A stretch of DNA of 41,987 nt from Nitrospiria bacterium (GTDB lineage Bacteria > Nitrospirota > UBA9217): the NCBI GenBank assembly GCA_919902495.1, contig CAKKRC010000034.1:1-41987 (forward strand). Reading direction: 5' to 3'. Under the pieces are notes generated by a model. It saw nothing but the letters and a program-made list of their open reading frames with translations, had not been told where the DNA came from and did not search any database. Every line of letters begins with the position of its first letter. Position 1 is the first letter of the stretch. Positions 6,924-16,116 of this stretch are shown one piece after another. Position numbers and translations under genes: made by a program.

Positions 6924-9900
6924 ATGAAAGAAAAACCCAGGACATCGCGCACACCTGCGCGCAAAGCGCCGTTAAAAAAGTCCCCGCCGAAGGACGCGCT
7001 GCGGGCTGACGCCGCCATGCCCCTCTTCGACGAGAGTTACCGCATACTCTTCAACACCATGTCGCAGGGCGTCATTTTCCGCGACCACGAGGGCCGGATC
7101 GTATCGGTGAACACCGCGGCGGAGCGCATCTTCGGCAGAAAGGCTGCGGACCTCCTCGGCAAGACAAGCGCCGAGGTCCACGAGCAGGCCCTTCGGGAGG
7201 ACGGTTCCCGCCTTCCCGTGGGAGCGTTCCCCGCAGACGTCGCCCTTCGGACCGGCAAACCCCTGACCGGCTTCATCATGGCCACGCTGAATCCGGTGGC
7301 GAACGAGTACCGTTGGATCAGCGTCGATGCCATGCCGATCTTCCGCCCCGGGGAACAGCGGCCCTATCTTGTCTATATCCTTTTCGAGGACATCACCGGA
7401 CGCAGACGCATGGCCCGGGAGCTCCAGAAGGCCCACGACCACCTGGAGCAGGATGTGCACGATCGGACCCGGGAGCTTGTCGATGCCAATGAGGAGCTCT
7501 CCGCCCAGATAGAGGTCCGAAAAAAGGCAGAAACGGCCCTGCGGGAGAGCGAGCAGACCTTCCGGCGGCTGGCCGAGAACGCGGAGGACCTGATCTACAT
7601 CTACCGGCTCTGGCCGGAGCGAAAGTTCGAGTATGTCAGTCCCTCGGCGACGGCCATGACCGGATACACCCCCGACGAGCACTACGCCAATCCGGACCTC
7701 AGCCTCCAGATCGTCCACGCCGATGACCGGGGCAAGCTTACCGACGTCGCCACGGGCAGGAGCGATCCGCGGCAGCCGCTCACGCTCCGCTGGGTCCGGA
7801 AGGACGGCAGGACCATCTGGACCGAACAGAGGAACATTCCCATCACCGATGCGTCCGGACGGGTCGTCGCGCTCCAGGGTATCGCCCGGGATATCACCGA
7901 GCGGGTCCGGATCGAGGAGAAGCTGCGGGAAAACGAGCGGTTCCTCCAGACCATCATCGATACGGAACCGGAATGCGTCAAGATGATGAGCGCCGAGGGG
8001 ACGCTGCTCATGATGAACCGCGCCGGACTCGCCATGATCGACGCCGATTCCCTCGACCAGGTCAAGGGCCAATGCATCTATCCGCTCATCAACCCGCCCT
8101 ACCGCAAAAAATTCATACGCATGACGGAGCAGGTGTTCCAGGGAACGGGCGGCAAGCTCGTTTTCGAAGCGACCGGCCTGAAGGGCAGACGCATTTGGCT
8201 CGAAACGCACACGGTCCCGCTCAGGGACGAACAGGAACGCATCATCGCCGCCCTCGGGATCACCCGGGACATCACCGAGCGTACAATGGTCGAAGAGCTC
8301 CTTCGTACGAGCGAAGCCGGCCTTCGGGCGGCCCAGCGCCTCGCGCATATAGGCAGCTGGGAACGAGACCCGCGGACGCAGGAGGTCCGCTGGTCCGAGG
8401 AGACCTTCCGCATTCTCGGCAGGGATCCGGAACGCGATACGCCCTCCTTCGACGACTTCCTGGGCGCGGTCCACCCCCAGGACCGTGACACCGTTACCGC
8501 GGCCCTTGCCGATGCGCTGCGGAAAAAACAGCCCTATGACACGGACTTCCGCGTCATCCGCCCCGACGGCGCCGTGCGCATCGTCCACGCGCAGGCCGAG
8601 GTCACCTTCGATGCAGCCGGGGCGCCGGTGCGGATTCTCGGCACCATCCAGGACCTTACCGAGCGCCGCCGCGCCGAAGAGCTGCTGCCGCGCATCGTGG
8701 AAAAGATCTTCTCAAAGACCGGCCAGGACTATTTCCGCTCGGTCGTGGAATTCGTGGCGACGGAGCTCGGCACCGAGTTCGCTATGCTGGTGGAGCGCCT
8801 TCCGGACGGCAGGACGATGCGGACCGTCGCCGGGTACGCTCACGGCAGGCCCGCAAGCAGCTTCGAGTACGACATCGAGAACACTCCCTGCCAGAACGTC
8901 ATCGGCAAGACCTCATGCTTCTACCCGGAGCGGATGCAGGCGCTCTTTCCGAAGGACGCACTGCTGGCCACGATGGAGATCGAAAGCTACGCGGGCATCC
9001 CGCTTTCCACTGCGGCGGGCCGCCCTCTGGGCGGTTTCGTGACCATGGGATGCCGGCCGATGAAGGCCGCGGATCGGGACCGCATTATCACGCTGCTCCA
9101 GCTCTTCTCGGGCCGTGCCGCGGCCGAACTGGAACGGATGCAGTCGGAAAAGGCCCTCCAGCAAAACGAACACCGGTTCCGGCAGCTCGTTGAATCGGTC
9201 ACCAGCTATATCTACACCGTGACCGTGGAACAGGGCAAGGCCGTATCCACCGTGCACGGCCCCGGATGCGTCGCCGTGACGGGATATGCCTCGGGCGAGT
9301 ACGCGGCGGACCCGTTCCTGTGGTACCGCATGGTCCACGATCAGGACAAACAACTGGTCCTGAATCAGGCGGAGGACCTGCTCGCGGGCAAACACCCGGG
9401 ACCGGTCGAGCACCGGGTACGGCACAAGAACGGGGCCTTTGTCTGGGTCCGGAGCACGGTCGTCCCGCACGCTGATGAACAGGGCAGGCTCACGTCCTAT
9501 GACGGGCTGATAACGGATATCACCGCGCAAAAACGCGCCGAGGAATTTTCCCGGAACATCCTGGAGACCGTCGACGAGGGATTCCTGGTCATTGACCGGG
9601 ACTATACGGTCTTGTCGGCGAACAAGGCATATGCCCGTCAGGTAGGCATGGAACCGCGGGACATCGTCGGCCGGAAGTGCTACGAGATATCTCACAAGAT
9701 ATCCCGCCCCTGTTACGAGCAGGGAGAGGAATGCGCTGTGCGCCGCGTCTTCGAGACCGAGTCGCCGCACACCGTGATCCATACGCATCATGACGGCCTG
9801 GGAAACAATTTGGTCGTCGAGACCAAGGCGTTCCCGCTCCGCGACGATGCCGGCCGCGTCGTCGCCGCCATCGAGATCGTCCATAATATCACCGACAGGA

Positions 9901-11084
9901 AACGGCTCGAAGAACAGCTGCGGCATTCCCAGAAGATGGAGGCCGTGGGACTCCTTGCCGGCGGGATCTCCCATGACTTCAACAATATTTTGACCGCCAT
10001 CATAGGGTACGGCAATCTCCTGAAAATGAAGACCCCTGCCGATGATCCCCTGCAGCCTTACATCGAACAGATCCTCGCCTCCTCGGCGCGGGCGGCAACC
10101 CTCACCCAGGGACTGCTCGCCTTCAGCCGGAAACAGATCATCAATCCCCGTCCCCTGGACATCAACGATGCGACCCGCCGGTTCGAGAAGCTCCTGCACC
10201 GGGTCATCGGTGAGGACGTGGAGCTCCGCACCGACCTTGCGCCCGACGAGATGACCGTTTTTGCCGATCCCAGCCAGATGGAGCAGGTCCTGATGAACCT
10301 CGCCACGAACGCCCGGGACGCCATGCCGCGGGGAGGCACGCTCACGGTGCGGACCGAGATCGCCGTGATCGGAGAGGAATTCCGGAAGGAGCACGGATTC
10401 GGGATTCCCGGGTCCTATGCCTGCATATCGATCAGTGACACGGGCGGCGGCATGGACCGAAAGATCCGCGACCACATCTTTGACCCGTTCTTCACCACCA
10501 AGGAGCCCGGCAGGGGCACCGGCCTCGGCCTTGCCATAGTCTACGGCATCATGAAGCAGAACAACGGGTACGTCCTGGTCGACAGCGAGCCGGAAAAGGG
10601 CTCCTGTTTCCGGCTGTACTTCCCGCTCATCGCCGCGGCCGCGGAGACGGCGACGGTGGACGAGCCGCTCCCGCCGGAAGAAGGACATGAGACGATCCTC
10701 ATCGCCGAGGACGACGCCACGATCCGGCAGCTCAACCGGACCATGCTGAGCGAGTTCGGCTACACCGTCATCGAGGCCGCGGACGGAGAGGAAGCGGTCG
10801 CCAGGTTCCGGGAGCACCAGGACGCCATCAAGTTCGTCATTCTCGATGTCGTCATGCCGAAAATGAACGGCAAGGAAGTCCATGATGAGATCATTGCGAT
10901 CAAGCCGGACGTGAAGACCCTGTACGTGAGCGGATACAGCGCCGATATCATCCGCGCCAAGGGGATCACCGGGGAATCCCAGAACATCATCTTTAAACCA
11001 GTCTCGCCCATGGACCTTCTGCGTACGGTCAGACGGATCCTGGACGGCGGGGACCACGCCCGGAAACCCTCTGCCGGACAATGA
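6924..11084 (+). CDS. Hybrid sensor histidine kinase with six PAS, GAF, HisKA, HATPase and receiver domains
   Basis: A 1386-residue soluble hybrid kinase with no membrane segments. The order is a basic N-terminus, PAS 1 (about 38-160), a coiled coil (160-205), PAS 2 (215-330), PAS 3 (338-458), PAS 4 (470-585), a GAF-like domain (590-735), PAS 5 (750-870), PAS 6 (875-995), HisKA with phospho-acceptor His1017 in SHDFNN, HATPase (about 1110-1235, with NARDAMP, DTGGGM and [11 protein letters not shown]), and a receiver domain (1258-1375) with Asp1308 in [13 protein letters not shown] 6 has a Cys/His cluster (CYEISH, then PCYEQGEEC) that might bind a metal or respond to redox; this is inference. 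The terminal receiver suggests phosphorelay to an unlinked histidine phosphotransferase. No output regulator is adjacent. Confidence 0.93.
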   Translation: MKEKPRTSRTPARKAPLKKSPPKDALRADAAMPLFDESYRILFNTMSQGVIFRDHEGRIVSVNTAAERIFGRKAADLLGKTSAEVHEQALREDGSRLPVGAFPADVALRTGKPLTGFIMATLNPVANEYRWISVDAMPIFRPGEQRPYLVYILFEDITGRRRMARELQKAHDHLEQDVHDRTRELVDANEELSAQIEVRKKAETALRESEQTFRRLAENAEDLIYIYRLWPERKFEYVSPSATAMTGYTPDEHYANPDLSLQIVHADDRGKLTDVATGRSDPRQPLTLRWVRKDGRTIWTEQRNIPITDASGRVVALQGIARDITERVRIEEKLRENERFLQTIIDTEPECVKMMSAEGTLLMMNRAGLAMIDADSLDQVKGQCIYPLINPPYRKKFIRMTEQVFQGTGGKLVFEATGLKGRRIWLETHTVPLRDEQERIIAALGITRDITERTMVEELLRTSEAGLRAAQRLAHIGSWERDPRTQEVRWSEETFRILGRDPERDTPSFDDFLGAVHPQDRDTVTAALADALRKKQPYDTDFRVIRPDGAVRIVHAQAEVTFDAAGAPVRILGTIQDLTERRRAEELLPRIVEKIFSKTGQDYFRSVVEFVATELGTEFAMLVERLPDGRTMRTVAGYAHGRPASSFEYDIENTPCQNVIGKTSCFYPERMQALFPKDALLATMEIESYAGIPLSTAAGRPLGGFVTMGCRPMKAADRDRIITLLQLFSGRAAAELERMQSEKALQQNEHRFRQLVESVTSYIYTVTVEQGKAVSTVHGPGCVAVTGYASGEYAADPFLWYRMVHDQDKQLVLNQAEDLLAGKHPGPVEHRVRHKNGAFVWVRSTVVPHADEQGRLTSYDGLITDITAQKRAEEFSRNILETVDEGFLVIDRDYTVLSANKAYARQVGMEPRDIVGRKCYEISHKISRPCYEQGEECAVRRVFETESPHTVIHTHHDGLGNNLVVETKAFPLRDDAGRVVAAIEIVHNITDRKRLEEQLRHSQKMEAVGLLAGGISHDFNNILTAIIGYGNLLKMKTPADDPLQPYIEQILASSARAATLTQGLLAFSRKQIINPRPLDINDATRRFEKLLHRVIGEDVELRTDLAPDEMTVFADPSQMEQVLMNLATNARDAMPRGGTLTVRTEIAVIGEEFRKEHGFGIPGSYACISISDTGGGMDRKIRDHIFDPFFTTKEPGRGTGLGLAIVYGIMKQNNGYVLVDSEPEKGSCFRLYFPLIAAAAETATVDEPLPPEEGHETILIAEDDATIRQLNRTMLSEFGYTVIEAADGEEAVARFREHQDAIKFVILDVVMPKMNGKEVHDEIIAIKPDVKTLYVSGYSADIIRAKGITGESQNIIFKPVSPMDLLRTVRRILDGGDHARKPSAGQ

Positions 11085-11110
11085 CGGGTGCAAGTCCGCC
11101 CCTTCCTTGC

Positions 11111-11139
11111 TTGACACCTTTTTCCGTCCATGTTACTGT
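11111..11139 (+). promoter_or_regulatory. Sigma-70 promoter for the aminotransferase-deoC operon
   Basis: A consensus TTGACA at 11111-11116, a 17-bp spacer and TACTGT at 11134-11139. The -10 box ends 5 nt before the ATG at 11145. The earlier in-frame ATG at 11130 lies inside this promoter, so it is unlikely to be used from this transcript. A leaderless start is implied. Confidence 0.65.
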
Positions 11140-11144
11140 TGCCC

Positions 11145-12002
11145 ATGCTCGCTTATGTGAACGGCAAGTTCCTCTCCCGGGACGACGCCAAGGTTTCGGT
11201 CTTCGACCACGGCTTCCTGTACGGGGACGGCGTCTATGAGACGATGCGGGCCTACCGGGGAAAGATCTTCTTCGTGGGCAAACATCTCAGCCGGCTGAAA
11301 CAGTCGGCGGACGCCATCTCCCTTACGCTTCCCCTCCCGCTCGACAAGATCGGCGAAGCGCTCAACGAGGCGCTGACGGTGAACAAGCTGAACGAGGCGT
11401 ATATCCGGATCCAGATCAGCCGCGGGACCGGCGAGATCGGCCTGGACCCGGCCCTCTGTCCGGCGCCTACCATGGTGATCCTGACCAGGCCGTTCAAGGA
11501 CTACCCCCCGGAGCTGTACGCGAACGGGGTTGCCGTCGCGATCGTCCAGACACGCCGGAACCATCCCCTCGCGCTCGATCCGGCCATCAAGGGCACCAAC
11601 TTCCTGAACAACATCATTGCGAAGATCGAGTCCCTCAGGACCGGGGCCTACGAAGGCATCATGCTGAACTGGAAAGGATACGTGGCCGAGGGGACCATCA
11701 GCAACATCTTCGCCGTCAGAAAAGGCATTCTGTATACGCCCGCTCTTGAGACGGGGATCCTGGAAGGCATCACGCGCGACCTCGTGCTCCATCTGGCGAG
11801 GAAGGAAAAGATCCCCGCGCAGGAAAAGCTGATGCGGCCAAAGGACCTTACCCGTGCTGACGAGTGCTTCATTACGAACACGACGGTGGAGGTCCTGCCG
11901 GTGACCACCATCGACGGCTGTCCGGTGGGCTCGGGACGACCCGGCCCGATAACCGAGAAGCTCATGCGAGCATACAAGAACGAGGTCCAGCACTATGTTT
12001 AA
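11145..12002 (+). CDS. Class IV PLP-dependent aminotransferase (branched-chain / D-amino-acid type)
   Basis: A 285-residue fold-type IV aminotransferase. It starts MLAYVNG and shows FDHGFLYGDGVYETMR (20-35) typical of the family, the Schiff-base Lys149 in IKGTNFLNN, the phosphate-binding EGTISNIFAV region, and TNTTVEVLPV near the C-terminus. The RGTGEIGLDP segment favours branched-chain-aminotransferase-like enzymes over aminodeoxychorismate lyase, but D-alanine transaminase activity cannot be excluded. The ATG at 11145 is chosen over 11130 because the promoter overlaps the latter. The gene overlaps the start of deoC by 8 nt, indicating translational coupling. Confidence 0.9.
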   Translation: MLAYVNGKFLSRDDAKVSVFDHGFLYGDGVYETMRAYRGKIFFVGKHLSRLKQSADAISLTLPLPLDKIGEALNEALTVNKLNEAYIRIQISRGTGEIGLDPALCPAPTMVILTRPFKDYPPELYANGVAVAIVQTRRNHPLALDPAIKGTNFLNNIIAKIESLRTGAYEGIMLNWKGYVAEGTISNIFAVRKGILYTPALETGILEGITRDLVLHLARKEKIPAQEKLMRPKDLTRADECFITNTTVEVLPVTTIDGCPVGSGRPGPITEKLMRAYKNEVQHYV

Positions 12003-12669
12003 CGACGCGTCCCAGCTCGCACAATACATCGACCACACCCTGCTCCGTCCCGACGCCACGCTGGACGACCTTGCACTTGCGTGCGAAGCCGCGAAGACCT
12101 ACCGGTTCGCGTCGCTGGTCGTGAACGGCTGGCAGGTGGCCCGGGCGAAGGCGTTCCTTGCAGGCACTGGGGTGAAGACCTGCACCGTGGTCGGATTCCC
12201 CCACGGAGCCTGCTCCACGACGGTGAAGATCGTGGAGGCCATGGAGGCCATGAAGAACGGGGCCGAGGAACTTGATATCGTGGTCAATCTTGGCATGGTA
12301 AAGTCCGGGAAGCTTGAGCTGGTGGAGATCGACATCAAGAATGTGATTGCCATGACCAAGGGTGTCGTGCACAAGGTCATCATCGAGAGCGGCGCCCTGA
12401 CAACAAGCGAGATCACCGACCTCTGCCGCATCGCCGTCCGCTCGGGCGCGGAGTTCGTCAAGACCTCGACGGGACACGGCCCCCGGGGCGCGACAGTTGA
12501 CGATGTGCGTGCCATCCGCGCGGCAGTCGGCTCCACGTGCAGGATCAAGGCCTCGGGCGGCATCAAGGACCTGGCGACGTTGAAGGCCATGGTCGAGGCC
12601 GGAGCGGAACGCATCGGCACGAGCGCGGGACCGGCGATCATGGAGGAGTTTTTGAAACAAGCTAAATAA
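11995..12669 (+). CDS. deoC: Deoxyribose-phosphate aldolase
   Basis: A 224-residue class I aldolase cleaving 2-deoxyribose 5-phosphate to glyceraldehyde 3-phosphate and acetaldehyde in deoxynucleoside catabolism. It shows IDHTLLRPDAT near the N-terminus, the Asp94 region (ELDIVVNLG), the Schiff-base Lys156 in FVKTSTG, and the second active-site Lys186 in IKASGG. Length is typical of the short DeoC family. The start overlaps the end of the aminotransferase gene by 8 nt. No other nucleoside-catabolism gene is nearby, although an aldehyde dehydrogenase lies about 5 kb upstream. Confidence 0.97.
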   Translation: MFNDASQLAQYIDHTLLRPDATLDDLALACEAAKTYRFASLVVNGWQVARAKAFLAGTGVKTCTVVGFPHGACSTTVKIVEAMEAMKNGAEELDIVVNLGMVKSGKLELVEIDIKNVIAMTKGVVHKVIIESGALTTSEITDLCRIAVRSGAEFVKTSTGHGPRGATVDDVRAIRAAVGSTCRIKASGGIKDLATLKAMVEAGAERIGTSAGPAIMEEFLKQAK

Positions 12670-12732
12670 ACACCGCGCACCCCCCCCACAAAGTTATCAA
12701 CCGCATACCCTTACAATACCCCATCGCTTTCG

Positions 12733-12761
12733 TTGACTTCATTTCAGATCAAGCATATATT
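12733..12761 (+). promoter_or_regulatory. Sigma-70 promoter upstream of the TPR lipoprotein
   Basis: TTGACT at 12733-12738, a 17-bp spacer and TATATT at 12756-12761. It would give a leader of about 160 nt before the ATG at 12931. It lies at the left border of the low-GC island, so it could act like a cassette-array promoter. Confidence 0.5.
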
Positions 12762-12930
12762 GAAGTTCCTGCAGGGAAATATAAAGTTAGTCTAATCCCT
12801 TGCGCCTGGATTCATGCATTAGGCCGAGAGCAGTTTAACATGTTCATTGCTTAGCTCGTTAATACCGAAATTTCGTGCTTTGCGGGGCGGTTTCCGTCCC
12901 ATCAAACACTGGTTAATCCTAGGAGTTGAT

Positions 12931-13659
12931 ATGTATCCAAAGATCAATATCGGGATCCTATTTCTTGTTATTTTACTTTTCGTTGGTTGCGAGCCATCTG
13001 TTAAGGATGGATTGTCATATGATGAATACGTTAAATTGGTTCGCTCATACAGTAACGAAGGCGACTATGATAGGGCAATTGCCGCAGGGAAAAAAGCGGT
13101 GAGAATTCAGCCAACGGATGGCGATGCACATTACTTACTAGCAATGACTTATCGCGCTGCTTATGACAAATCGTTTGATGATGCTCAGAGGAAACGGATT
13201 GCAACCATAATTGAGAACCCACGCAAACAATATAATAATGAAGATTGGGTTGAAGAGTATAAGAAATATGGTTTAAGACCGGAACTGAATACTCTGGCAA
13301 CTCAAGAATTCGAAGAAACGGTCAGATACTCGCCGAGCAGCTGGTTCGCACACTATATGATAGCAACGAATAATTTTACCAACAAACGATTCAGAGATGC
13401 GATAGACGGGTACAAGAAGGTGATTGCCTTAAATCCCAAATATGTCAATTCGTACTCTCTGATGGGCGAGGCATATTCTGGGCTCGGTGAATACTCGCAG
13501 GCGATTCAATACTTGCAGGCCGCCGTCAAGATGGACCCCAAAGGTACATATACCTTATTACGGCTTGGTCGCGTTTATAAGAAGATGGAGGACTGGGGGA
13601 AAGCTGCTGAGATTAAGAAGAAACTGATAGACATGAAAGCATCCTACGGCGATTTATAG
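12931..13659 (+). CDS. TPR-repeat lipoprotein in the low-GC island
   Basis: A 242-residue protein. Residues 1-20 form a lipoprotein signal (hydrophobic ILFLVILLFVGC, lipid-modified Cys20, Glu at +2, so outer-membrane retention is likely). It carries TPR motifs at about 45-80 and 145-225 (WFAHYMIATNNF, then AIDGYKKVIALNPKYVNSY and AIQYLQAAVKMDPKG). The ATG at 12931 is chosen because TAGGAG lies 8 nt upstream and it starts the signal peptide. The stop is 9 bp before a canonical attC site, the arrangement expected of an integron gene cassette. Base composition is clearly more AT-rich than the flanking genes. Specific role unknown. Confidence 0.8.
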   Translation: MYPKINIGILFLVILLFVGCEPSVKDGLSYDEYVKLVRSYSNEGDYDRAIAAGKKAVRIQPTDGDAHYLLAMTYRAAYDKSFDDAQRKRIATIIENPRKQYNNEDWVEEYKKYGLRPELNTLATQEFEETVRYSPSSWFAHYMIATNNFTNKRFRDAIDGYKKVIALNPKYVNSYSLMGEAYSGLGEYSQAIQYLQAAVKMDPKGTYTLLRLGRVYKKMEDWGKAAEIKKKLIDMKASYGDL

Positions 13660-13668
13660 AACCCCGTA

Positions 13669-13724
13669 GTTTAACGAGTCGTTCCACGCCGACCGCTACG
13701 CGGCGTGTGAACTTCGCGTTAGGC
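13669..13724 (+). other. Integron attC recombination site
   Basis: A 56-bp site with all expected parts in order: R'' box GTTTAAC (13669-13675, matching RYYYAAC), a 5-nt spacer, L'' GTTCCACGCCG (13681-13691), a 9-nt loop, L' CGGCGTGTGAAC (13701-13712), a 5-nt spacer, and R' box GTTAGGC (13718-13724, matching GTTRRRY). L'' and L' pair with a one-base offset, giving the unpaired base typical of attC. It lies between two short low-GC genes. Confidence 0.85.
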
Positions 13725-13739
13725 AACAGGAGCAATAAT

Positions 13740-14177
13740 ATGCTAAGCAAGCTAATTGAAGTTGTCAGCGGGAAAGACGACCTTGAGCGTATCGCATTCA
13801 AAGACGACCTATCTGCGCTAAATAGGTATCTCAAGACGAGGAGAGTGTTAATCCCGAGGCGCCCGAAACGCTTCCTTGAGGTATCGGGTTTAACGCAGGA
13901 TCAATTGCTTGAGATGATACAGAAGGAATCAGAGGATCTAGCTGGCGTCGAGTTTGATCCGTGGGTGCTGGAAGCTGACGGAAAGCGGCGACTGCCTGCT
14001 TTTTCTAGTCAAAAAAAATTGGAAGTGTTTTCAAAAAAGATTTCGCAGGAGATGAACAAGGTTTTCGCTCTTGGCAGTGCCGAGGTATTGATTGATGATA
14101 TCAAGAAAGGTTTAGACCTGGATTTCATAGACTTAAATCTCTTTAGCGAAAATAGCTGGGAGATTGGCCTGAAATAA
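13740..14177 (+). CDS. SseB-like hypothetical protein, likely gene cassette
   Basis: A 145-residue soluble protein. The middle (DPWVLEADGKRRLPAFSS, about 79-96) and the following KKLEVF region resemble SseB-family N-terminal domains, whose members share a motif of this kind; the match is by eye and modest. AGGAG lies 7-8 nt upstream of the ATG, and the gene begins 15 bp after the attC R' box, which is standard cassette spacing. Composition is AT-richer than the neighbouring chromosome. Function unknown. Confidence 0.65.
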   Translation: MLSKLIEVVSGKDDLERIAFKDDLSALNRYLKTRRVLIPRRPKRFLEVSGLTQDQLLEMIQKESEDLAGVEFDPWVLEADGKRRLPAFSSQKKLEVFSKKISQEMNKVFALGSAEVLIDDIKKGLDLDFIDLNLFSENSWEIGLK

Positions 14178-14185
14178 AAGGGATC

Positions 14186-14240
14186 GTTTAACCACGCGGC
14201 GGCACACGGACTTCGCTTCGCTTCGCCGGTACGCCCCGAA
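14186..14240 (+). other. Possible decayed attC site
   Basis: A second GTTTAAC box (14186-14192) lies 8 bp after the stop of the previous gene and is followed by a GC-rich segment (CACGCGGCGGCAC, then CGCCGGTACGCC) that can fold imperfectly. No matching GTTRRRY box is found at the right distance, so the site is either truncated or only attC-like. Confidence 0.4.
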
Positions 14241-14276
14241 ACCATTGTACAAATACAAAGCTACTCTCACGTTGAA

Positions 14277-14681
14277 ATGATTCTCAGGACAACCATGATG
14301 CTCAAAACGCTCGGACTATTTGTTTTAGCTTTTTTGACTATCGCCGTAGTCGGCGGTTGTTGGATTGCTAGGACCGAGGACACCTGCTGGAAAAACGAAG
14401 CCACTCAAGCCTTTGAAAAATACAGTTCGCTCAAGACTCGTTCAGCAATACTGCGTGCGTCCGCTTCCACAGGCAGCGACGTGATGAATTCCAAATCAAG
14501 TCAAGTCGAGGTTCTTGAGAAGGAATTTAATGGCTGCAGCTTGGGAAGTAATGGGAATACGGTGCTTCGATTTTATTTCGATGACGCGAACAAATTAACG
14601 ATGATGCAGGCATTTCGTCATTATTCTGGTGTAAGTGACCCCGACTATCAGATGCAGCTGATTGAAGAAAGAAAGTTTTGA
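14277..14681 (+). CDS. Small putative lipoprotein, likely cassette gene
   Basis: A 134-residue protein with a hydrophobic N-terminal segment (about 9-27) ending VVGGC, a plausible lipobox with Cys28; if unprocessed it would be a single-pass membrane anchor. The remainder is polar with two further cysteines (Cys37 and one near residue 87) and no recognised domain. The start is ATG at 14277; internal ATGs at 14295 and 14298 would keep the signal. It lies between the attC-like site and the group II intron remnant, in low-GC DNA. Function unknown. Confidence 0.6.
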   Translation: MILRTTMMLKTLGLFVLAFLTIAVVGGCWIARTEDTCWKNEATQAFEKYSSLKTRSAILRASASTGSDVMNSKSSQVEVLEKEFNGCSLGSNGNTVLRFYFDDANKLTMMQAFRHYSGVSDPDYQMQLIEERKF

Positions 14682-14699
14682 GATGGTAAATTGTGGTCG

Positions 14700-14790
14700 C
14701 TGACTAATCGGGTAACCAGGGATGTTTAGCCCCCAGCCCTCACACCACCTGGCATGCGGATCCGTACTAGGCGGTGTAAATTCAATTCCT
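14700..14790 (-). mobile_element. Group II intron 3'-end remnant, antisense to the cassettes
   Basis: Read on the minus strand, this stretch has the shape of the segment following the intron-encoded reverse transcriptase of many bacterial group II introns: ACCGCC, then TACGGATCCGCATG, then GGTGGTGTGAGGGCTGGGGG, ending near CCCGATT at about 14704. No reverse transcriptase is left, so it is a fragment. Group IIC-attC introns insert next to attC sites in the orientation opposite to the cassettes, and this fragment has that orientation. Confidence 0.5.
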
Positions 14791-14813
14791 GATGGTGTCG
14801 CGCCCTTTTTTCT

Positions 14814-14891
14814 CGTCACCCCGGCGTGATTTTAGCCGGGGTCCAGAGGTTTAAATCCCTGGATTCCGGCTTAGAACGTGCCGGAATGACG
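14814..14891. repeat. Two-hairpin palindromic repeat
   Basis: The outer ends are inverted (CGTCACCCCGGC and GCCGGAATGACG). Each half folds on itself: CCCCGGC/GCCGGGG at 14819-14841 and ATTCCGGC/GCCGGAAT at 14863-14887. It resembles the common GGATTCCNGC...GCNGGAATGACG repeats of environmental proteobacteria. Together with the intron remnant it occupies the 339-bp gap before the M28 peptidase; no other gene is seen there. Confidence 0.7.
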
Positions 14892-15020
14892 CCATTGAGC
14901 CACTAACAACTAAGTTTACAATGTACCAGGCAGTGCGCGGAAATCATCGGGCAGGGACCGGCCGGTGTTACCGACCGTGGTCAGACATGGATCTAATCGC
15001 CTTTTGGAAACCGTAGACAA

Positions 15021-15974
15021 ATGAAATATAACTTCAAAACATATTGCGGTTTGCTCTTCATGGTTCTCTTTCCTTTGAGCATTCCTTTCGCGATCACAAC
15101 GCAAAGCGCTTCCCCTGAAGGCAGTGAAGCACGTCTCATCTCCACAGTCAGGTATTTGTCCGAGGAGATCGGGGAAAGAAGCTTTCGCGATCTTCCGAAG
15201 CTGAACAAGACGGCCGATCATATTGAAAGCTCTTTGCGTTCCCTCGGTTGCCTTGTTTCAAGGCAGGCTTTCACCTATGAAGGCAGAACGTATTACAACG
15301 TGATCGGTGAAGTAAAGGGAACGCATCCGGGCAAGAAAGAGATCCTTATCATCGGCGCGCATTATGACACTGCGGTCGGGACACCGGGCGCGGACGATAA
15401 TGCGAGCGGAGTCGCAGGCCTTCTCGAACTGGCCCGCTTGACAGCGCTCGATCCTGCAGAGAGAACTATCCGTTTCGTGGCCTTCAGTCTGGAAGAGCCC
15501 CCCGTATTCGGGACACAGGATATGGGAAGTTACGTCTATGCCAAACAGGTGGCCCAGGAAGGTGCAAAGGTCTACGGCATGATAGCGCTTGAGATGGTCG
15601 GGTATTTCTGCGAAGAGAAGGGCTGCCAGTCATATCCGACGGGCGTTGGCTGGCTCTTTCCTGATAAGGGCAATTTTATTTCCTTTGTCGGGAATCTTTC
15701 ATCGCGGTCATTCACCCGCGAGGTGAAAAGATCTTTTGCAACAGCAGACGACCTTGCCGTGGAAACGCTGAACACTTTTTCTTCAGTTACCGGCGTGGAT
15801 TTTTCTGATCATCGGAATTTCTGGAAATTCGGTTTCGATGCGTTTATGGTCACCGATACGGCTTTTAATCGAAACCGCAGCTATCATGAGCCCGAAGATA
15901 CCTGGGAGAAGCTGGATTTTAAGAGAATGAATCAGGTGATTACCGGGCTATACCGGGCAATGAGATCGTTGTGA
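15021..15974 (+). CDS. M28-family zinc metallopeptidase, exported
   Basis: A 317-residue exported aminopeptidase-like protein. An N-terminal signal segment (about 1-30) is followed by the M28 fold. Visible elements are a metal-binding His114 in GAHYDT, the bridging Asp pair 125/126 in GADDNASG, the catalytic Glu158/159 pair in SLEEP, the acidic residue Glu191 in LEMVGY (Asp is usual), and His289 in SYHEPEDTWEKLD. It probably cleaves N-terminal residues of peptides in the periplasm or outside the cell. No strong Shine-Dalgarno is visible. It sits at the right border of the low-GC island with composition intermediate between island and chromosome. Confidence 0.88.
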   Translation: MKYNFKTYCGLLFMVLFPLSIPFAITTQSASPEGSEARLISTVRYLSEEIGERSFRDLPKLNKTADHIESSLRSLGCLVSRQAFTYEGRTYYNVIGEVKGTHPGKKEILIIGAHYDTAVGTPGADDNASGVAGLLELARLTALDPAERTIRFVAFSLEEPPVFGTQDMGSYVYAKQVAQEGAKVYGMIALEMVGYFCEEKGCQSYPTGVGWLFPDKGNFISFVGNLSSRSFTREVKRSFATADDLAVETLNTFSSVTGVDFSDHRNFWKFGFDAFMVTDTAFNRNRSYHEPEDTWEKLDFKRMNQVITGLYRAMRSL

Positions 15975-16038
15975 AATCAGCGTCACTCTGCCCGTCTATA
16001 TTATAAAGAAACCTCCTTATCTCCCGCCCTGTTTACCA

Positions 16039-16068
16039 TTGACACATCGCAAGAGAGTGTGATAGATT
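16039..16068 (+). promoter_or_regulatory. Sigma-70 promoter for the TPR/ABC ATPase genes
   Basis: TTGACA at 16039-16044, an 18-bp spacer and TAGATT at 16063-16068, leaving a leader of about 40 nt before the ATG at 16117. Confidence 0.5.
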
Positions 16069-16116
16069 TTTTATATCTGAACGGATCTGCAGGCACAGGG
16101 ACTTCCCGGAGGTAAC

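Noticed and set aside
5192-11117. Long minus-strand open frames opposite the aldehyde dehydrogenase and the hybrid kinase (5192-7018, 6972-8588, 8913-11117)
   Set aside because: They are antisense to genes with clear catalytic motifs, have no recognisable domains and show the Arg/Gly/Pro/Asp-biased composition of shadows in GC-rich DNA.
12785-12925. Possible attC upstream of the TPR lipoprotein (GTCTAAT...ATTAGGC, GTTTAAC at 12834-12840, and an imperfect GGGGCGG/CCGTCCC hairpin)
   Set aside because: Box spacing is wrong and no pair of RYYYAAC and GTTRRRY boxes encloses the hairpin; at most a degraded site.
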